Assembly: GCA_022768805.1 (NCBI GenBank)
Contig: JALELB010000012.1
Location: forward strand, 1 to 53,197
DNA: 53,197 bases
Source of the DNA: Ruminococcus sp.
GTDB lineage: Bacteria; Bacillota; Clostridia; Oscillospirales; Ruminococcaceae
Direction of reading: 5' to 3'
Below the pieces are notes generated by a model. The model was not told where the DNA came from, did not search any database, and saw only the letters and a program-made list of their open reading frames with translations. Positions 33,711 through 41,341 of this stretch are shown piece after piece (position 1 is the stretch's first letter; each line of letters starts with the position of its first letter). Made by a program: the position numbers and the translations under genes.

Positions 33711-34208
33711 CTATGGACGGGGCGTTACCGGTACGATATTGGTGAGAATGCCCTGGGCGGTAATGTCTACGATGCCGTAGGAGGGAGGCATACCGTCCCG
33801 GGGGCAGCTGACGCTGCCCGGATTCAGCAGATACAATCCGTCCTCATACCGGGCGCAGCGGACATGCGTGTGCCCGAACAGTGCCAGATCCGCATCGTTC
33901 TGACGTGCCAGCGCCTTCAGATGCTCCAGGGAGCTGTTGACGCCAAATTGGTACCCGTGGGTGGCGATCAGCCGATGGCTGTATTCCAGCCCCAGGGTCA
34001 GCACAGGCAGGCTCATGCTGTCGTAATCACAGTTTCCCTTTACATGCCAGGTCCGGGCAGACAGATCCGGAAACTGGGTCAGCAGCAGATCCAGCTCCTC
34101 CTCCCCATCCCCCAGGTGGATAAAGAGATCTGCGTCCATATGGCGGCAGAATACCCGGCGCAGGGCGTCATAATCACGGTGTGAATCCGACATCACAATC
34201 AAACGCAT
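33711..34208 (-). CDS. YfcE/MJ0936-type metallophosphodiesterase
   Basis: 165-residue calcineurin-like phosphoesterase with all motifs: MSDSH, HLGDG, GNCD, ATHG, GHTHV. Such enzymes hydrolyse phosphodiesters; natural substrate unknown. In Firmicutes the gene often follows rph/rdgB (as ysnB), not seen here. GGGAGG sits seven bases before ATG 34208. The 130 bases between it and the yfhO-like gene hold nothing I recognise. Confidence 0.93.
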   Translation of the reverse strand: MRLIVMSDSHRDYDALRRVFCRHMDADLFIHLGDGEEELDLLLTQFPDLSARTWHVKGNCDYDSMSLPVLTLGLEYSHRLIATHGYQFGVNSSLEHLKALARQNDADLALFGHTHVRCARYEDGLYLLNPGSVSCPRDGMPPSYGIVDITAQGILTNIVPVTPRP

Positions 34209-34237
34209 GATGGAACCTCCCACTTCTATTTGTTACG

Positions 34238-34266
34238 ATTATAGCATATCTATGCTGTAAATACAA
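34238..34266 (-). promoter_or_regulatory. Promoter of the YfcE-like gene
   Basis: Minus strand TTGTAT (34266-34261), 17 bases, TATAAT (34243-34238), extended TGC. The spacer contains AGCATA-TC-TATGCT, a short palindrome (34243-34256). Confidence 0.75.
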
Positions 34267-34311
34267 GTAATTCCGGCAAATCCACTTGAATGGAAGAAAG
34301 GAAGCGTGCAT

Positions 34312-34566
34312 ATGGAGATCAAAGACAAACTCCGGTCCGACAATGCAGAACCCCTGCTCAAGGCAGTCAGCAGCAAGCTGGGAATCCCTCCGGAGGAGCT
34401 GCGGGCACAGCTGGAGGCGGGCAAATTCGACAGCGCCCTTCAGCACATGAACCCGGGGGAGGCAGCCAGATTCCAGCAGGTCATACAGAATCCGAAGATG
34501 ATCGAAAAACTCATGTCCTCCGCCCAGGCCCAGGCGTTGTATAAAAAGCTGACCGGAGAAAAATAA
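34312..34566 (+). CDS. Small helical protein of unknown function
   Basis: 84 residues (MEIKDKLRSDNAEPLLKAVSSKLGI...), hydrophilic, predicted all-helical, no cysteines or membrane segments. ATG 34312 has AAGGAAG seven bases upstream. First of four closely spaced plus-strand genes (gaps 37, 20 and 12 bases) ending with bofA, so a sporulation or envelope link is possible by context only. Confidence 0.75.
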   Translation: MEIKDKLRSDNAEPLLKAVSSKLGIPPEELRAQLEAGKFDSALQHMNPGEAARFQQVIQNPKMIEKLMSSAQAQALYKKLTGEK

Positions 34567-34603
34567 AGGCAGCATCCGGGGATGCGCTGTACGGAGGACA
34601 GTC

Positions 34604-34975
34604 ATGGATGATCTGATGAAAAAGATACAGGAGGTGCTCTCCGACGAACAGAGCATGCAGCAGCTCAACGAGCTTGCCGCCATGTTCCGCAGCGAAATGA
34701 ACGGCGCCCCGACGCACACCCCCGGAGACAGCCCGCCTCCGGGGGATAAGCCGCCGGAGCAGACAGCACCCGGTTTTGACCTTGGCAGACTGATGCAGCT
34801 GCAGGGATTGTTCAGTAACCAGCAGGATGACAAAAACGCTGCCCTGCTGCTGGCACTGCGGCCCCATGTGAGCGAGGCACGGCAGCAGCGCATTGACCGG
34901 GCTGTAAAGCTGCTGCGGCTGTATGCCATGTGGAGTGTACTGAAGGAAAGCGGGCTGCTCCAGGAGCTGATCTGA
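34604..34975 (+). CDS. Small protein of unknown function with a proline-rich linker
   Basis: 123 residues: N-terminal helix (MDDLMKKIQEVLSDEQSMQQL), acidic Pro/Gly-rich linker (about 34-55), then a helical half (GRLMQLQGLFSNQQDDKN, LLLALRPHVSEARQQRIDRAVKLLRL). The second half's pattern of 'QQDDKNAALLLALRPHL..KR..ID.A.KLLRL' recalls uncharacterised clostridial proteins found next to sporulation genes; I cannot name the family. Part of the four-gene run ending with bofA. Confidence 0.75.
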   Translation: MDDLMKKIQEVLSDEQSMQQLNELAAMFRSEMNGAPTHTPGDSPPPGDKPPEQTAPGFDLGRLMQLQGLFSNQQDDKNAALLLALRPHVSEARQQRIDRAVKLLRLYAMWSVLKESGLLQELI

Positions 34976-34995
34976 CCGGAAAGGAGGCGACACCT

Positions 34996-35298
34996 ATGAC
35001 AGGGCTCAGTGATACGGAGCGGAACATGATGCGGCAGGATGCCATGCGCCGGGCACAGGAAATGCGCCGGCAGAGCACCGGCCAGCAAAAAAAACCGGGA
35101 GTACAAGCACCGCCGCCCCAGAAGCCGGCACCCCCTCCCCCGCCCACACGCAGCATGCAGAACCCGGCACAGCCCCTGCAGGAGCTGCTTGGCACCCTGA
35201 ACCCGGAACGGGCGCTGATTCTGGGACTGCTGCTGCTGCTTGCCAAGGAGGGTGCGGATCTCAAGCTGCTGGCAGCGCTGGGGTATATTTTCATGTAA
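34996..35298 (+). CDS. Small proline-rich protein with hydrophobic C-terminus
   Basis: 100 residues: charged N-terminus, a polyproline segment (about 36-52), then a hydrophobic end (ERALILGLLLLLAKEGADLKLLAALGYIFM). This Leu-rich ending resembles short clostridial membrane-associated or spore-associated proteins, without known function. AAAGGAGG eight bases before the ATG. Next gene, bofA, starts 12 bases later. Confidence 0.75.
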   Translation: MTGLSDTERNMMRQDAMRRAQEMRRQSTGQQKKPGVQAPPPQKPAPPPPPTRSMQNPAQPLQELLGTLNPERALILGLLLLLAKEGADLKLLAALGYIFM

Positions 35299-35310
35299 GG
35301 GGAGAAAATT

Positions 35311-35568
35311 ATGTGGAAAACCGAATGGATCTTCTGTGGAATCTGGCTGCTTGCCGCCCTGTGGATGCTCCGGTGTTATCTGAACCGGAAGCACCCTCTG
35401 CGCTCCGCCCTGTTCGGCATGCTCAGCGGTGCGGCGGCACTGGCAGCCATGCATCTGTACGGGGGGCGAATCGGGGCGGAGCTGCCCCTCAACTGCTTTA
35501 CTGCCGGTGTATCCCTGCTGCTGGGTGTGCCGGGGGTCACCCTGCTGACGGTGCTGCTGCTTTTATAA
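35311..35568 (+). CDS. bofA: BofA-like pro-sigma-K processing inhibitor
   Basis: 85-residue membrane protein. The second half, YGGRIGAELPLNCFTAGVSLLLG then VPGVTLLTVLLLL, matches the BofA core (FGG..G..VPIN..T...S..LGIPG), with the conserved Asn-containing LN segment. In Bacillus BofA holds SpoIVFB inactive in the outer forespore membrane until signalling proteases act. Two to three hydrophobic helices are seen. AGGGGAG precedes the ATG. It faces a CtpB-like S41 protease gene, the family that relieves BofA inhibition. Confidence 0.85.
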   Translation: MWKTEWIFCGIWLLAALWMLRCYLNRKHPLRSALFGMLSGAAALAAMHLYGGRIGAELPLNCFTAGVSLLLGVPGVTLLTVLLLL

Positions 35569-35576
35569 ACAGCAAA

Positions 35577-35607
35577 ACGCAGGATACCGCAACAGGATAT
35601 CCTGCGT
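35577..35607. terminator. Hairpin between bofA and the S41 protease gene
   Basis: 10-bp stem ACGCAGGATA / TATCCTGCGT, loop of 11. The minus reading is followed by TTTTGCTG, so it mainly serves the protease side; it may work weakly both ways. Confidence 0.7.
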
Positions 35608-35640
35608 CTCATCCGCCTGCAATGCCGGTCGGATTCCGTT

Positions 35641-36831
35641 CTATTCTCCCCCCTGCAGCACGGAAAGCGCCTTCTGCAGCTGGGCATCCTCCTCATGGGA
35701 CAGATCGTCCAGCGCCGGTGCATCCTCCGGCAGTTCCACGTCATAATCCGGGATCAGCCCCACACCCTGGTAGCATGCCGAGCGGGCTGTCCGGTAGGTA
35801 GCCACTGTAATGGTCAGGCCGCCGCCGTCATTCAGGGAAATGGTGTTCTGCATAACTCCCTTGCCATAGGTGGTAACCCCGTAGAGCTTTGCCTTTTCAA
35901 AATCCCGCAGTGCGGAAGCGAACAGCTCCGCAGCGCTTGCGGTTTCCTGATCCACCAGAACAGCCATGGGCAGCTCCAGTTCCTCCCCATCAGAACGGAT
36001 CAGCACCTCTTCGCTGCCATCCCGGTAGGTGGCAAAAGCCACATCCCCCTCCGGCAGCAGCGGATCCAGACAGCTGCCTACGGAGGATACCAGCCCCCCG
36101 TGATTGCCCCGCACATCAAAAACCAGCGCCTTTGCCCCATCATTCAGCAGAGTCCGGAGCGCTTCATTGAACTGATCCACCGTTGATTCCTTGAAACCGG
36201 AAATGCGGATATAGCCGATTTTGCCCTCCAGCATTTCTCCCCAGGCGGTTTTGACCTCGATGGATCTGCGCACCAGCTCATACTCCTTGTCCACGCCGCC
36301 CCGGCGCACGGTCAGCTTCAGACTGGTGCCCTCCTTGCCCCGGATCTGATCCACGGCCTGTTCATAGCCCAGCTCCAGCACATCCGTGCCGTTGACGGCA
36401 ACAATCATATCCCCTGCCGCAAGCTCCGACTGGTCCGCCGGCGTATCCGTTGTCACCGAATCAATGAGAATATAGCCGCTTTCGTCCCGGAGCACATTCA
36501 CGCCGATCCCCACCAGCACGCCCTTGTCATTCTCCTGGGAGGCGGTCAGCTCCTGGGGGGTCATATACCGGGAATAGGGGTCGTTGAGTCCGCTGACATA
36601 GCCCTTTAAAATGGCGTCGGACAATGCGGTTTCGTCAATATCCGTATAAAAATTCTCCCGTACCAGCCCGTCCAGCTCACTGAGCCGGCTATAGGTATCC
36701 GCCATATTTTCCACGCTGGAAACCTTCTGATTAAAATGATGCAGATTATAGGCGGAGGTCAGGATAAAGGTCAGTGCGCAGGCAAGCGCCACCAGACTGA
36801 TGGTGAGTCCCAGGCTGATCTTCTTATTCAT
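35641..36831 (-). CDS. S41 family C-terminal processing protease (CtpA/CtpB-like)
   Basis: 396-residue secreted/membrane-anchored serine protease: one N-terminal membrane helix (about 5-27), a PDZ domain (about 100-180; GIGVNVLRDESGYILIDSV region) and the S41 core with FDVRGNHGG, the nucleophile in ETASAAELFA and the lysine in TTYGKGVMQ. CtpB in Bacillus cuts SpoIVFA to trigger sigma-K activation, and ftsEX-ctpB is a conserved gene order, as here. The ATG 36831 has only a short AAGG near it; start fairly sure from the membrane anchor. Confidence 0.93.
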   Translation of the reverse strand: MNKKISLGLTISLVALACALTFILTSAYNLHHFNQKVSSVENMADTYSRLSELDGLVRENFYTDIDETALSDAILKGYVSGLNDPYSRYMTPQELTASQENDKGVLVGIGVNVLRDESGYILIDSVTTDTPADQSELAAGDMIVAVNGTDVLELGYEQAVDQIRGKEGTSLKLTVRRGGVDKEYELVRRSIEVKTAWGEMLEGKIGYIRISGFKESTVDQFNEALRTLLNDGAKALVFDVRGNHGGLVSSVGSCLDPLLPEGDVAFATYRDGSEEVLIRSDGEELELPMAVLVDQETASAAELFASALRDFEKAKLYGVTTYGKGVMQNTISLNDGGGLTITVATYRTARSACYQGVGLIPDYDVELPEDAPALDDLSHEEDAQLQKALSVLQGGE

Positions 36832-36922
36832 AGCCTTGTCGGATGCAATGCATCCTGCTCCTTTCCAAACATTGCATAAATGCACGGAACAACCCTGTTA
36901 AAGATTGCCCCGTGCAAAGAAA

Positions 36923-38251
36923 TTATATACCCAGATAAGGCGCCGGATTCACAAAGGCACCGTTCTTCATTACGCCGAAATGCAGGTGGAAGCCGGTGGA
37001 CCAGCCTGTGGAGCCCACTGTACCCACCACCGTACCGGTGGAAACCGACTGACCGTAGGACACGCTGACGGTTGCCAGGTGGGCATACAGGGTGGACATG
37101 CCATCTGCGTGGCTGACTACCACATAGTTGCCGTAGCCGCCGTTGCAGCCGCAGCTGCTGGTCTTCTTGTAGTTGTGGGTGCATCCGGTCTTGACCAGCG
37201 TCACCGTACCCCCTGCCACTGCAACCGTTGCCGCACCGCTGATGCTGGAGCCGCTGCTGGCAATGTCGATGCCATGATGCATCTTGCCGCCCCACCGGGG
37301 GCCATAGGGACTGGAAACATAGTAGAAGCCCGGCACCGGCCATGCAAAGCGACCGCCGGTATAGGAATAGTCCGGCTTGGTAACAACCGGGTTCTGTGTC
37401 TGGTTCTGCTTTTCAGCCAGCTCCTGCTGCCGCTTGATCTCTGCAATAATCTGATTCTGTTCCTTTTCCTTGGAGGCATTGGCGGCCTTGTAGCTGTCAA
37501 TATTTTTCGTGGCAGCATCTGCCTCCTGCTGCAGCTCATCCTTTGCCGCCTGGGTCTGCTGCACCTTCTCGTTCAGCTCCTTAATAGAATCGCTGTAATC
37601 CGAGCGAATCTTCTCCTGCTCCAGCTTCTGCAGCTCCTGTTCATTCTGCTTGGAAACCAGCTGATCCTTGCTCTGCTGAAGCTGTTCCATCTGCTCCATC
37701 AGGCCCTTGACCAGCTTGTCATCGTGATCCGCCACCCGGGCGATCAGATCCATCTTGGACAGCATATCGTAAAAGTCCGTGGAACCAACCAGCGCAGACG
37801 CCAGGCTGTCGTTGCCGGTTACATACATGGCACGCAACCGCTTCTTGAAGCTGTCCAGCCCCTGGTCAATGTCGATCTGCTGCTGGGCAATGTCGCCCTC
37901 CAGCTCCTCGATTTCCCCCTGGGTATTTGCAATCTGCTGGTTGATGGTGGTCAGCTGCACATCCACCAGGGAAATCTTTTTGTTGATGGTATCAATCTGC
38001 GCCTGAAGGGCATCCTCGATCTCCTTCTGGCTGCTGATGTTCTTTTGCAGATCATCCAGCTTCTGCTGCTGTTCCGCAATCTTCTGGTTATTCTCCTTGA
38101 TCTCCTGCTCAAGCTGTGAAACGGTCTTTGCGCTTGCAGGAATATCCCCGAACTGCTGTGTACAGGTCAACACGCCCACTGCAATCGCTCCGCAGACGGT
38201 CAGTACCTTCAGCCGCCTGAGCCAGTCATGCTTCTGTTTGCTGTTTTGCAT
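36923..38251 (-). CDS. EnvC-like murein hydrolase activator / M23 endopeptidase
   Basis: 442 residues: N-terminal membrane/signal segment (about 14-35), a long coiled coil (about 43-290; VSQLEQEIKENNQKIAEQQQ...), then a LytM/M23 domain (about 310-442). Zinc-site motifs are kept: HHGIDIA and HLHFG, plus SHADG. A cysteine-bearing insert (GCTHNYKKTSSCGC) lies within the domain. Coiled coil plus LytM behind ftsX is the EnvC/PcsB arrangement, in which FtsEX gates a peptidoglycan hydrolase at division. AGGAGGG is about 20 bases upstream of the ATG, but a small stem (GTCC-GTTCG-GGAC) between them could shorten the distance. Confidence 0.92.
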   Translation of the reverse strand: MQNSKQKHDWLRRLKVLTVCGAIAVGVLTCTQQFGDIPASAKTVSQLEQEIKENNQKIAEQQQKLDDLQKNISSQKEIEDALQAQIDTINKKISLVDVQLTTINQQIANTQGEIEELEGDIAQQQIDIDQGLDSFKKRLRAMYVTGNDSLASALVGSTDFYDMLSKMDLIARVADHDDKLVKGLMEQMEQLQQSKDQLVSKQNEQELQKLEQEKIRSDYSDSIKELNEKVQQTQAAKDELQQEADAATKNIDSYKAANASKEKEQNQIIAEIKRQQELAEKQNQTQNPVVTKPDYSYTGGRFAWPVPGFYYVSSPYGPRWGGKMHHGIDIASSGSSISGAATVAVAGGTVTLVKTGCTHNYKKTSSCGCNGGYGNYVVVSHADGMSTLYAHLATVSVSYGQSVSTGTVVGTVGSTGWSTGFHLHFGVMKNGAFVNPAPYLGI

Positions 38252-38283
38252 ATGTGTGTCCCGAACGGACGTTCCCTCCTCGC

Positions 38284-39189
38284 TTAAACTTTCAGATGTT
38301 TTCTTGTGGAAATCACACTGCCGATGGCGCCTACCAGTGCGCCGGCGCCCAGATAAGCCAGGGTCACAGGCAATGCCACATCGTTGTAAGAAATGATGCT
38401 GCCCACGCCGATAATGCTCAGAATGTCCGCATCCTGCTTCAGCAGATCCACCAGAGAGTCATAGGTGAACCAGGTGATGACTGTGGCCATAGCCCCCGCC
38501 ATGAGCCCGGTAAGCATACCCTCTACAAAGAAGGGGAGCCGGATGAAGGCATTGGTTGCCCCAACGTATTTCATGATGCTGATCTCCCGCCGGCGGGCAA
38601 AGACGCTGGCACGGGTGGTGTTGGAGATGATGACCATGGACACGATCACCAGCGCAACCACAACCGCAAGGGCCACCACGGAAACAATCCGCCGCAGGCC
38701 GGTCAGCACATTGACAAAATCATAGGGGGCACGGATCCGATCCACGTTCTGCATACTGTTCAGCATGCTCAGCGTCTCGGAAAGACGGGAAATATCCGCC
38801 ACCCGGATACGGTATGCGTCCGGCAGGGGGTTATCATCCCCAAGGGATTCAAACAAAACCTCGTACTCCAGCATATCTGCCTGCAGATCCGCAAAGGCCT
38901 CCTCCTTGGAGTAGAAGGAAACGCTGGAGATATTGTCCATCTGCTCCAGCTCCCTGCCCATTTCCTCGATCTGCTGATCGGAGGTATCATCCTGCAGGTA
39001 GATGATGACTTCATTTTTATTTTCAATTCCGCCGATGATGGAATTCAGATTCAGAAAGAACAGGCAGGAGATGCCCACCAGCAGCAGGGATACCAGCAGC
39101 ACACAAAAGGAAGCAAACGCCATGACCCGGTTCTTCCAGACATTGTCCACGCCCTGCTTGATCAGATATCTTATGCCGCTAAGCTTCAT
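38284..39189 (-). CDS. ftsX: Cell-division ABC-like protein FtsX
   Basis: 301 residues, four membrane helices: one near 22-45, a large outer loop (about 46-165, including IIYLQDDTS), then three helices (about 170-200, 218-245, 262-290). Contains the cytoplasmic RREISIMKYVGAT segment typical of FtsX. Its ATG overlaps the end of ftsE by 11 bases. FtsX transmits ATP-driven changes from FtsE to the hydrolase encoded just downstream. Confidence 0.97.
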   Translation of the reverse strand: MKLSGIRYLIKQGVDNVWKNRVMAFASFCVLLVSLLLVGISCLFFLNLNSIIGGIENKNEVIIYLQDDTSDQQIEEMGRELEQMDNISSVSFYSKEEAFADLQADMLEYEVLFESLGDDNPLPDAYRIRVADISRLSETLSMLNSMQNVDRIRAPYDFVNVLTGLRRIVSVVALAVVVALVIVSMVIISNTTRASVFARRREISIMKYVGATNAFIRLPFFVEGMLTGLMAGAMATVITWFTYDSLVDLLKQDADILSIIGVGSIISYNDVALPVTLAYLGAGALVGAIGSVISTRKHLKV

Positions 39190-39865
39190 GATTGCCTCCT
39201 ACCATCTCATCAAAGATGATGGAGCCGGAATTGATGTTGATGATCCGTCCGCCGAAATGCCGCACCAGTTCGTGGGCATGGGTTACCATCAACACGGTCG
39301 TGCCGCATTCGTTGATGCCCTGCAGCAGCTCCACCATTTCATAGGACAGCTCCGGGTCGATATTGCCCGTAGGCTCGTCCGCAATAATCAGTGCCGGGTC
39401 ATTCACCAGTGCCCGGGCCAGAGCAACACGCTGTTGCTCACCGCCGGACAGCTCCCTGGGATAGCAGGCCGCCTTGTCCTGGAGACCTACCAGACTGATT
39501 ACATAAGGAACACGCTTGCGTATATACTTTCTGGGTGCGTCAATCACCCGCAGCACGAACGCAATGTTTTCATATACGGTCATGGTTTCAATCAGGCGGA
39601 AATCCTGGAATACCACGCCGATGGTACGGCGGAATTCCGGAACCCGTCTGCGCTTGAGACTGGTCAGATTATAGCCGTTTACGGTGACAACACCGCTGGT
39701 TGCGTCAATTTCCTTCAAAAGCAGCTTGATGAGCGTACTTTTTCCGGCACCGGAGGATCCGACCACGAACGCAAATTCGCCGTCGTTGACCTTCAGACTG
39801 ATATTGTTGAGTGCCTGGATACCTGTCGTTTGATAGGTAACGGAAACATTCTTCAACTCTACCAC
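39179..39865 (-). CDS. ftsE: Cell-division ATP-binding protein FtsE
   Basis: 228-residue ABC ATPase: Walker [10 protein letters not shown], signature LSGGEQQR, Walker [11 protein letters not shown]-loop THAH. A GTG start at 39865 has AAGGAAGG seven bases away and gives the normal family length; a longer reading from 39946 has no ribosome site. First gene of ftsE-ftsX-M23-S41. Confidence 0.96.
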   Translation of the reverse strand: MVELKNVSVTYQTTGIQALNNISLKVNDGEFAFVVGSSGAGKSTLIKLLLKEIDATSGVVTVNGYNLTSLKRRRVPEFRRTIGVVFQDFRLIETMTVYENIAFVLRVIDAPRKYIRKRVPYVISLVGLQDKAACYPRELSGGEQQRVALARALVNDPALIIADEPTGNIDPELSYEMVELLQGINECGTTVLMVTHAHELVRHFGGRIININSGSIIFDEMVGGNHEA

Positions 39866-39998
39866 AAATACACCTTCCTTTGTCTTCAGGAGCCGGCTTG
39901 TTCTGTCCCGTTGCGGACTATGCCCCGGCGCATAAAGCCCGGACAATAGCGGTCACAGCGTCAGCCCGGAACAGGCCCTGGGCTGCGCCAAGAAAATT

Positions 39999-40020
39999 GC
40001 CCAACACAGATGCGTCGGGC
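39999..40020 (-). terminator. Weak hairpin after the PucR/CdaR-type gene
   Basis: Minus strand GCCCGAC / GTTGGGC with one G.T pair, followed by AATTTTCTT. A second hairpin, AGCCC...GGGCT, lies at about 39963-39984. The 166 bases between this gene and ftsE have no strong promoter that I can see. Confidence 0.45.
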
Positions 40021-40031
40021 AAACAAAGTGT

Positions 40032-41117
40032 TTAGAATTTAACGGGATTTGCCGACAAATATTTCTTGACCATCAGTGCGATCTTGAAGATAATCGCATG
40101 GTCAAATTCACGAAGATCCAGACCTGTCAGCTTCTTGATCTTCTCCAGCCGGTACACCAGGGTATTCCGGTGTACAAACAGCTTTCTTGAGGTTTCGGAT
40201 ACGTTCAGATTGTTTTCAAAGAACCGCTGGATGGTAAACAGGGTTTCATGATCCAGAGATTCAATGCTGCCCCGCTTGAATACCTCGTGGAGGAATGTTT
40301 CGCACAGGGTTGTGGGCAGATGATAGATGAGACGGGCGATACCCAGGTTATCGTAGCTGACGATCACTCTGTCCGTATCAAAGACCTTGCCCACCTCCAG
40401 AGCCATCTGGGCTTCCTTGAAGGAGCGTGCCAGATCCTTGACGCCTACCACAACGGTACCAATGCCCACGTTGACGCGGGTATAGAACTCGCTGCTGAGG
40501 GTGTCGGCGATGGACCGGGCCAGCTTTTCCAGATCCTTGGAATCCACCGTGTTCTTGATCTCCTTGACAAGCACGATGTCGGTTTCGGTGATGTTAAATA
40601 CAAAGTCCTTGCTCTTGTCCGGGAACAGATTCTGGATAACATCGTAGGCGGAAATGTCATTGGCAGAAACAATGCGGATCAGCAGGACCACCCGGCTGAT
40701 TTCCGAATTGAAATGCAGCTCCCGGGCCTTGATGACGATGTCTCCCGGCAGAACATTGTCCAGCACAACGTTCTTGATGAAGTTGTTCCGGTCATATTTT
40801 TCGTCGTAATACTGCTTGATGTTGGAAAGGGTGATTGCCAGAATGCTTGCATACTTGGCAGCGTTTTCATCCACGCCCTCCACGAATACTGCATAATCCG
40901 GTGTAACCCGTGAGCCGAAGGGCTTGTAGGTATAGCCGTCCCGGATGAAGATCTCATGGGAGTCGCTTAAATCAAGCGAAACAAACTCGTTTGTGGTGCC
41001 GATCTTCGTCAGGTCGCTGCAGGCGATAATGGTTGCAGTGTCATCAACCACGCCGATTACGGCATCAATGGTATCGCGCATCTGGTGAACCAGCCCTTGA
41101 AATAACCTGTTCGACAT
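40032..41117 (-). CDS. PucR/CdaR family transcriptional regulator
   Basis: 361 residues with a C-terminal HTH_30 domain (FFENNLNVSETSRKLFVHRNTLVYRLEKIKKLTG), a GGDEF-like/CdaR central region (about 140-260) and an N-terminal sensory part of about 130 residues without a recognisable sugar-diacid domain. It could respond to a metabolite; no target gene is obvious, as flanks are ftsE and argS. ATG 41117 is ten bases from GAAAGGG. Confidence 0.9.
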   Translation of the reverse strand: MSNRLFQGLVHQMRDTIDAVIGVVDDTATIIACSDLTKIGTTNEFVSLDLSDSHEIFIRDGYTYKPFGSRVTPDYAVFVEGVDENAAKYASILAITLSNIKQYYDEKYDRNNFIKNVVLDNVLPGDIVIKARELHFNSEISRVVLLIRIVSANDISAYDVIQNLFPDKSKDFVFNITETDIVLVKEIKNTVDSKDLEKLARSIADTLSSEFYTRVNVGIGTVVVGVKDLARSFKEAQMALEVGKVFDTDRVIVSYDNLGIARLIYHLPTTLCETFLHEVFKRGSIESLDHETLFTIQRFFENNLNVSETSRKLFVHRNTLVYRLEKIKKLTGLDLREFDHAIIFKIALMVKKYLSANPVKF

Positions 41118-41341
41118 AATTTTGAAACCCTTTCTTTTCATAAATTTTACGCACATACCGGTTTGTTCAGCCCGAATATATTACAGATTGTAACACATTT
41201 TCAGAGCGAATTTGTTAATAAACTGTGAACTTTCAGCCGGCATGTTACGATTTTCTTACCAGAATGGCGTTTTTTCGCCATATTCTCCGTTTTGCCTGAT
41301 ACTTTTCTGTAACCAAGCTGCAATCTTTTGACTGCAAAATG

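Noticed and set aside
41258..41282. Stem GAATGGCG / CGCCATATTC as terminator of argS.
   Set aside because: Its six T residues are in the loop, with no T-tract following on either strand.
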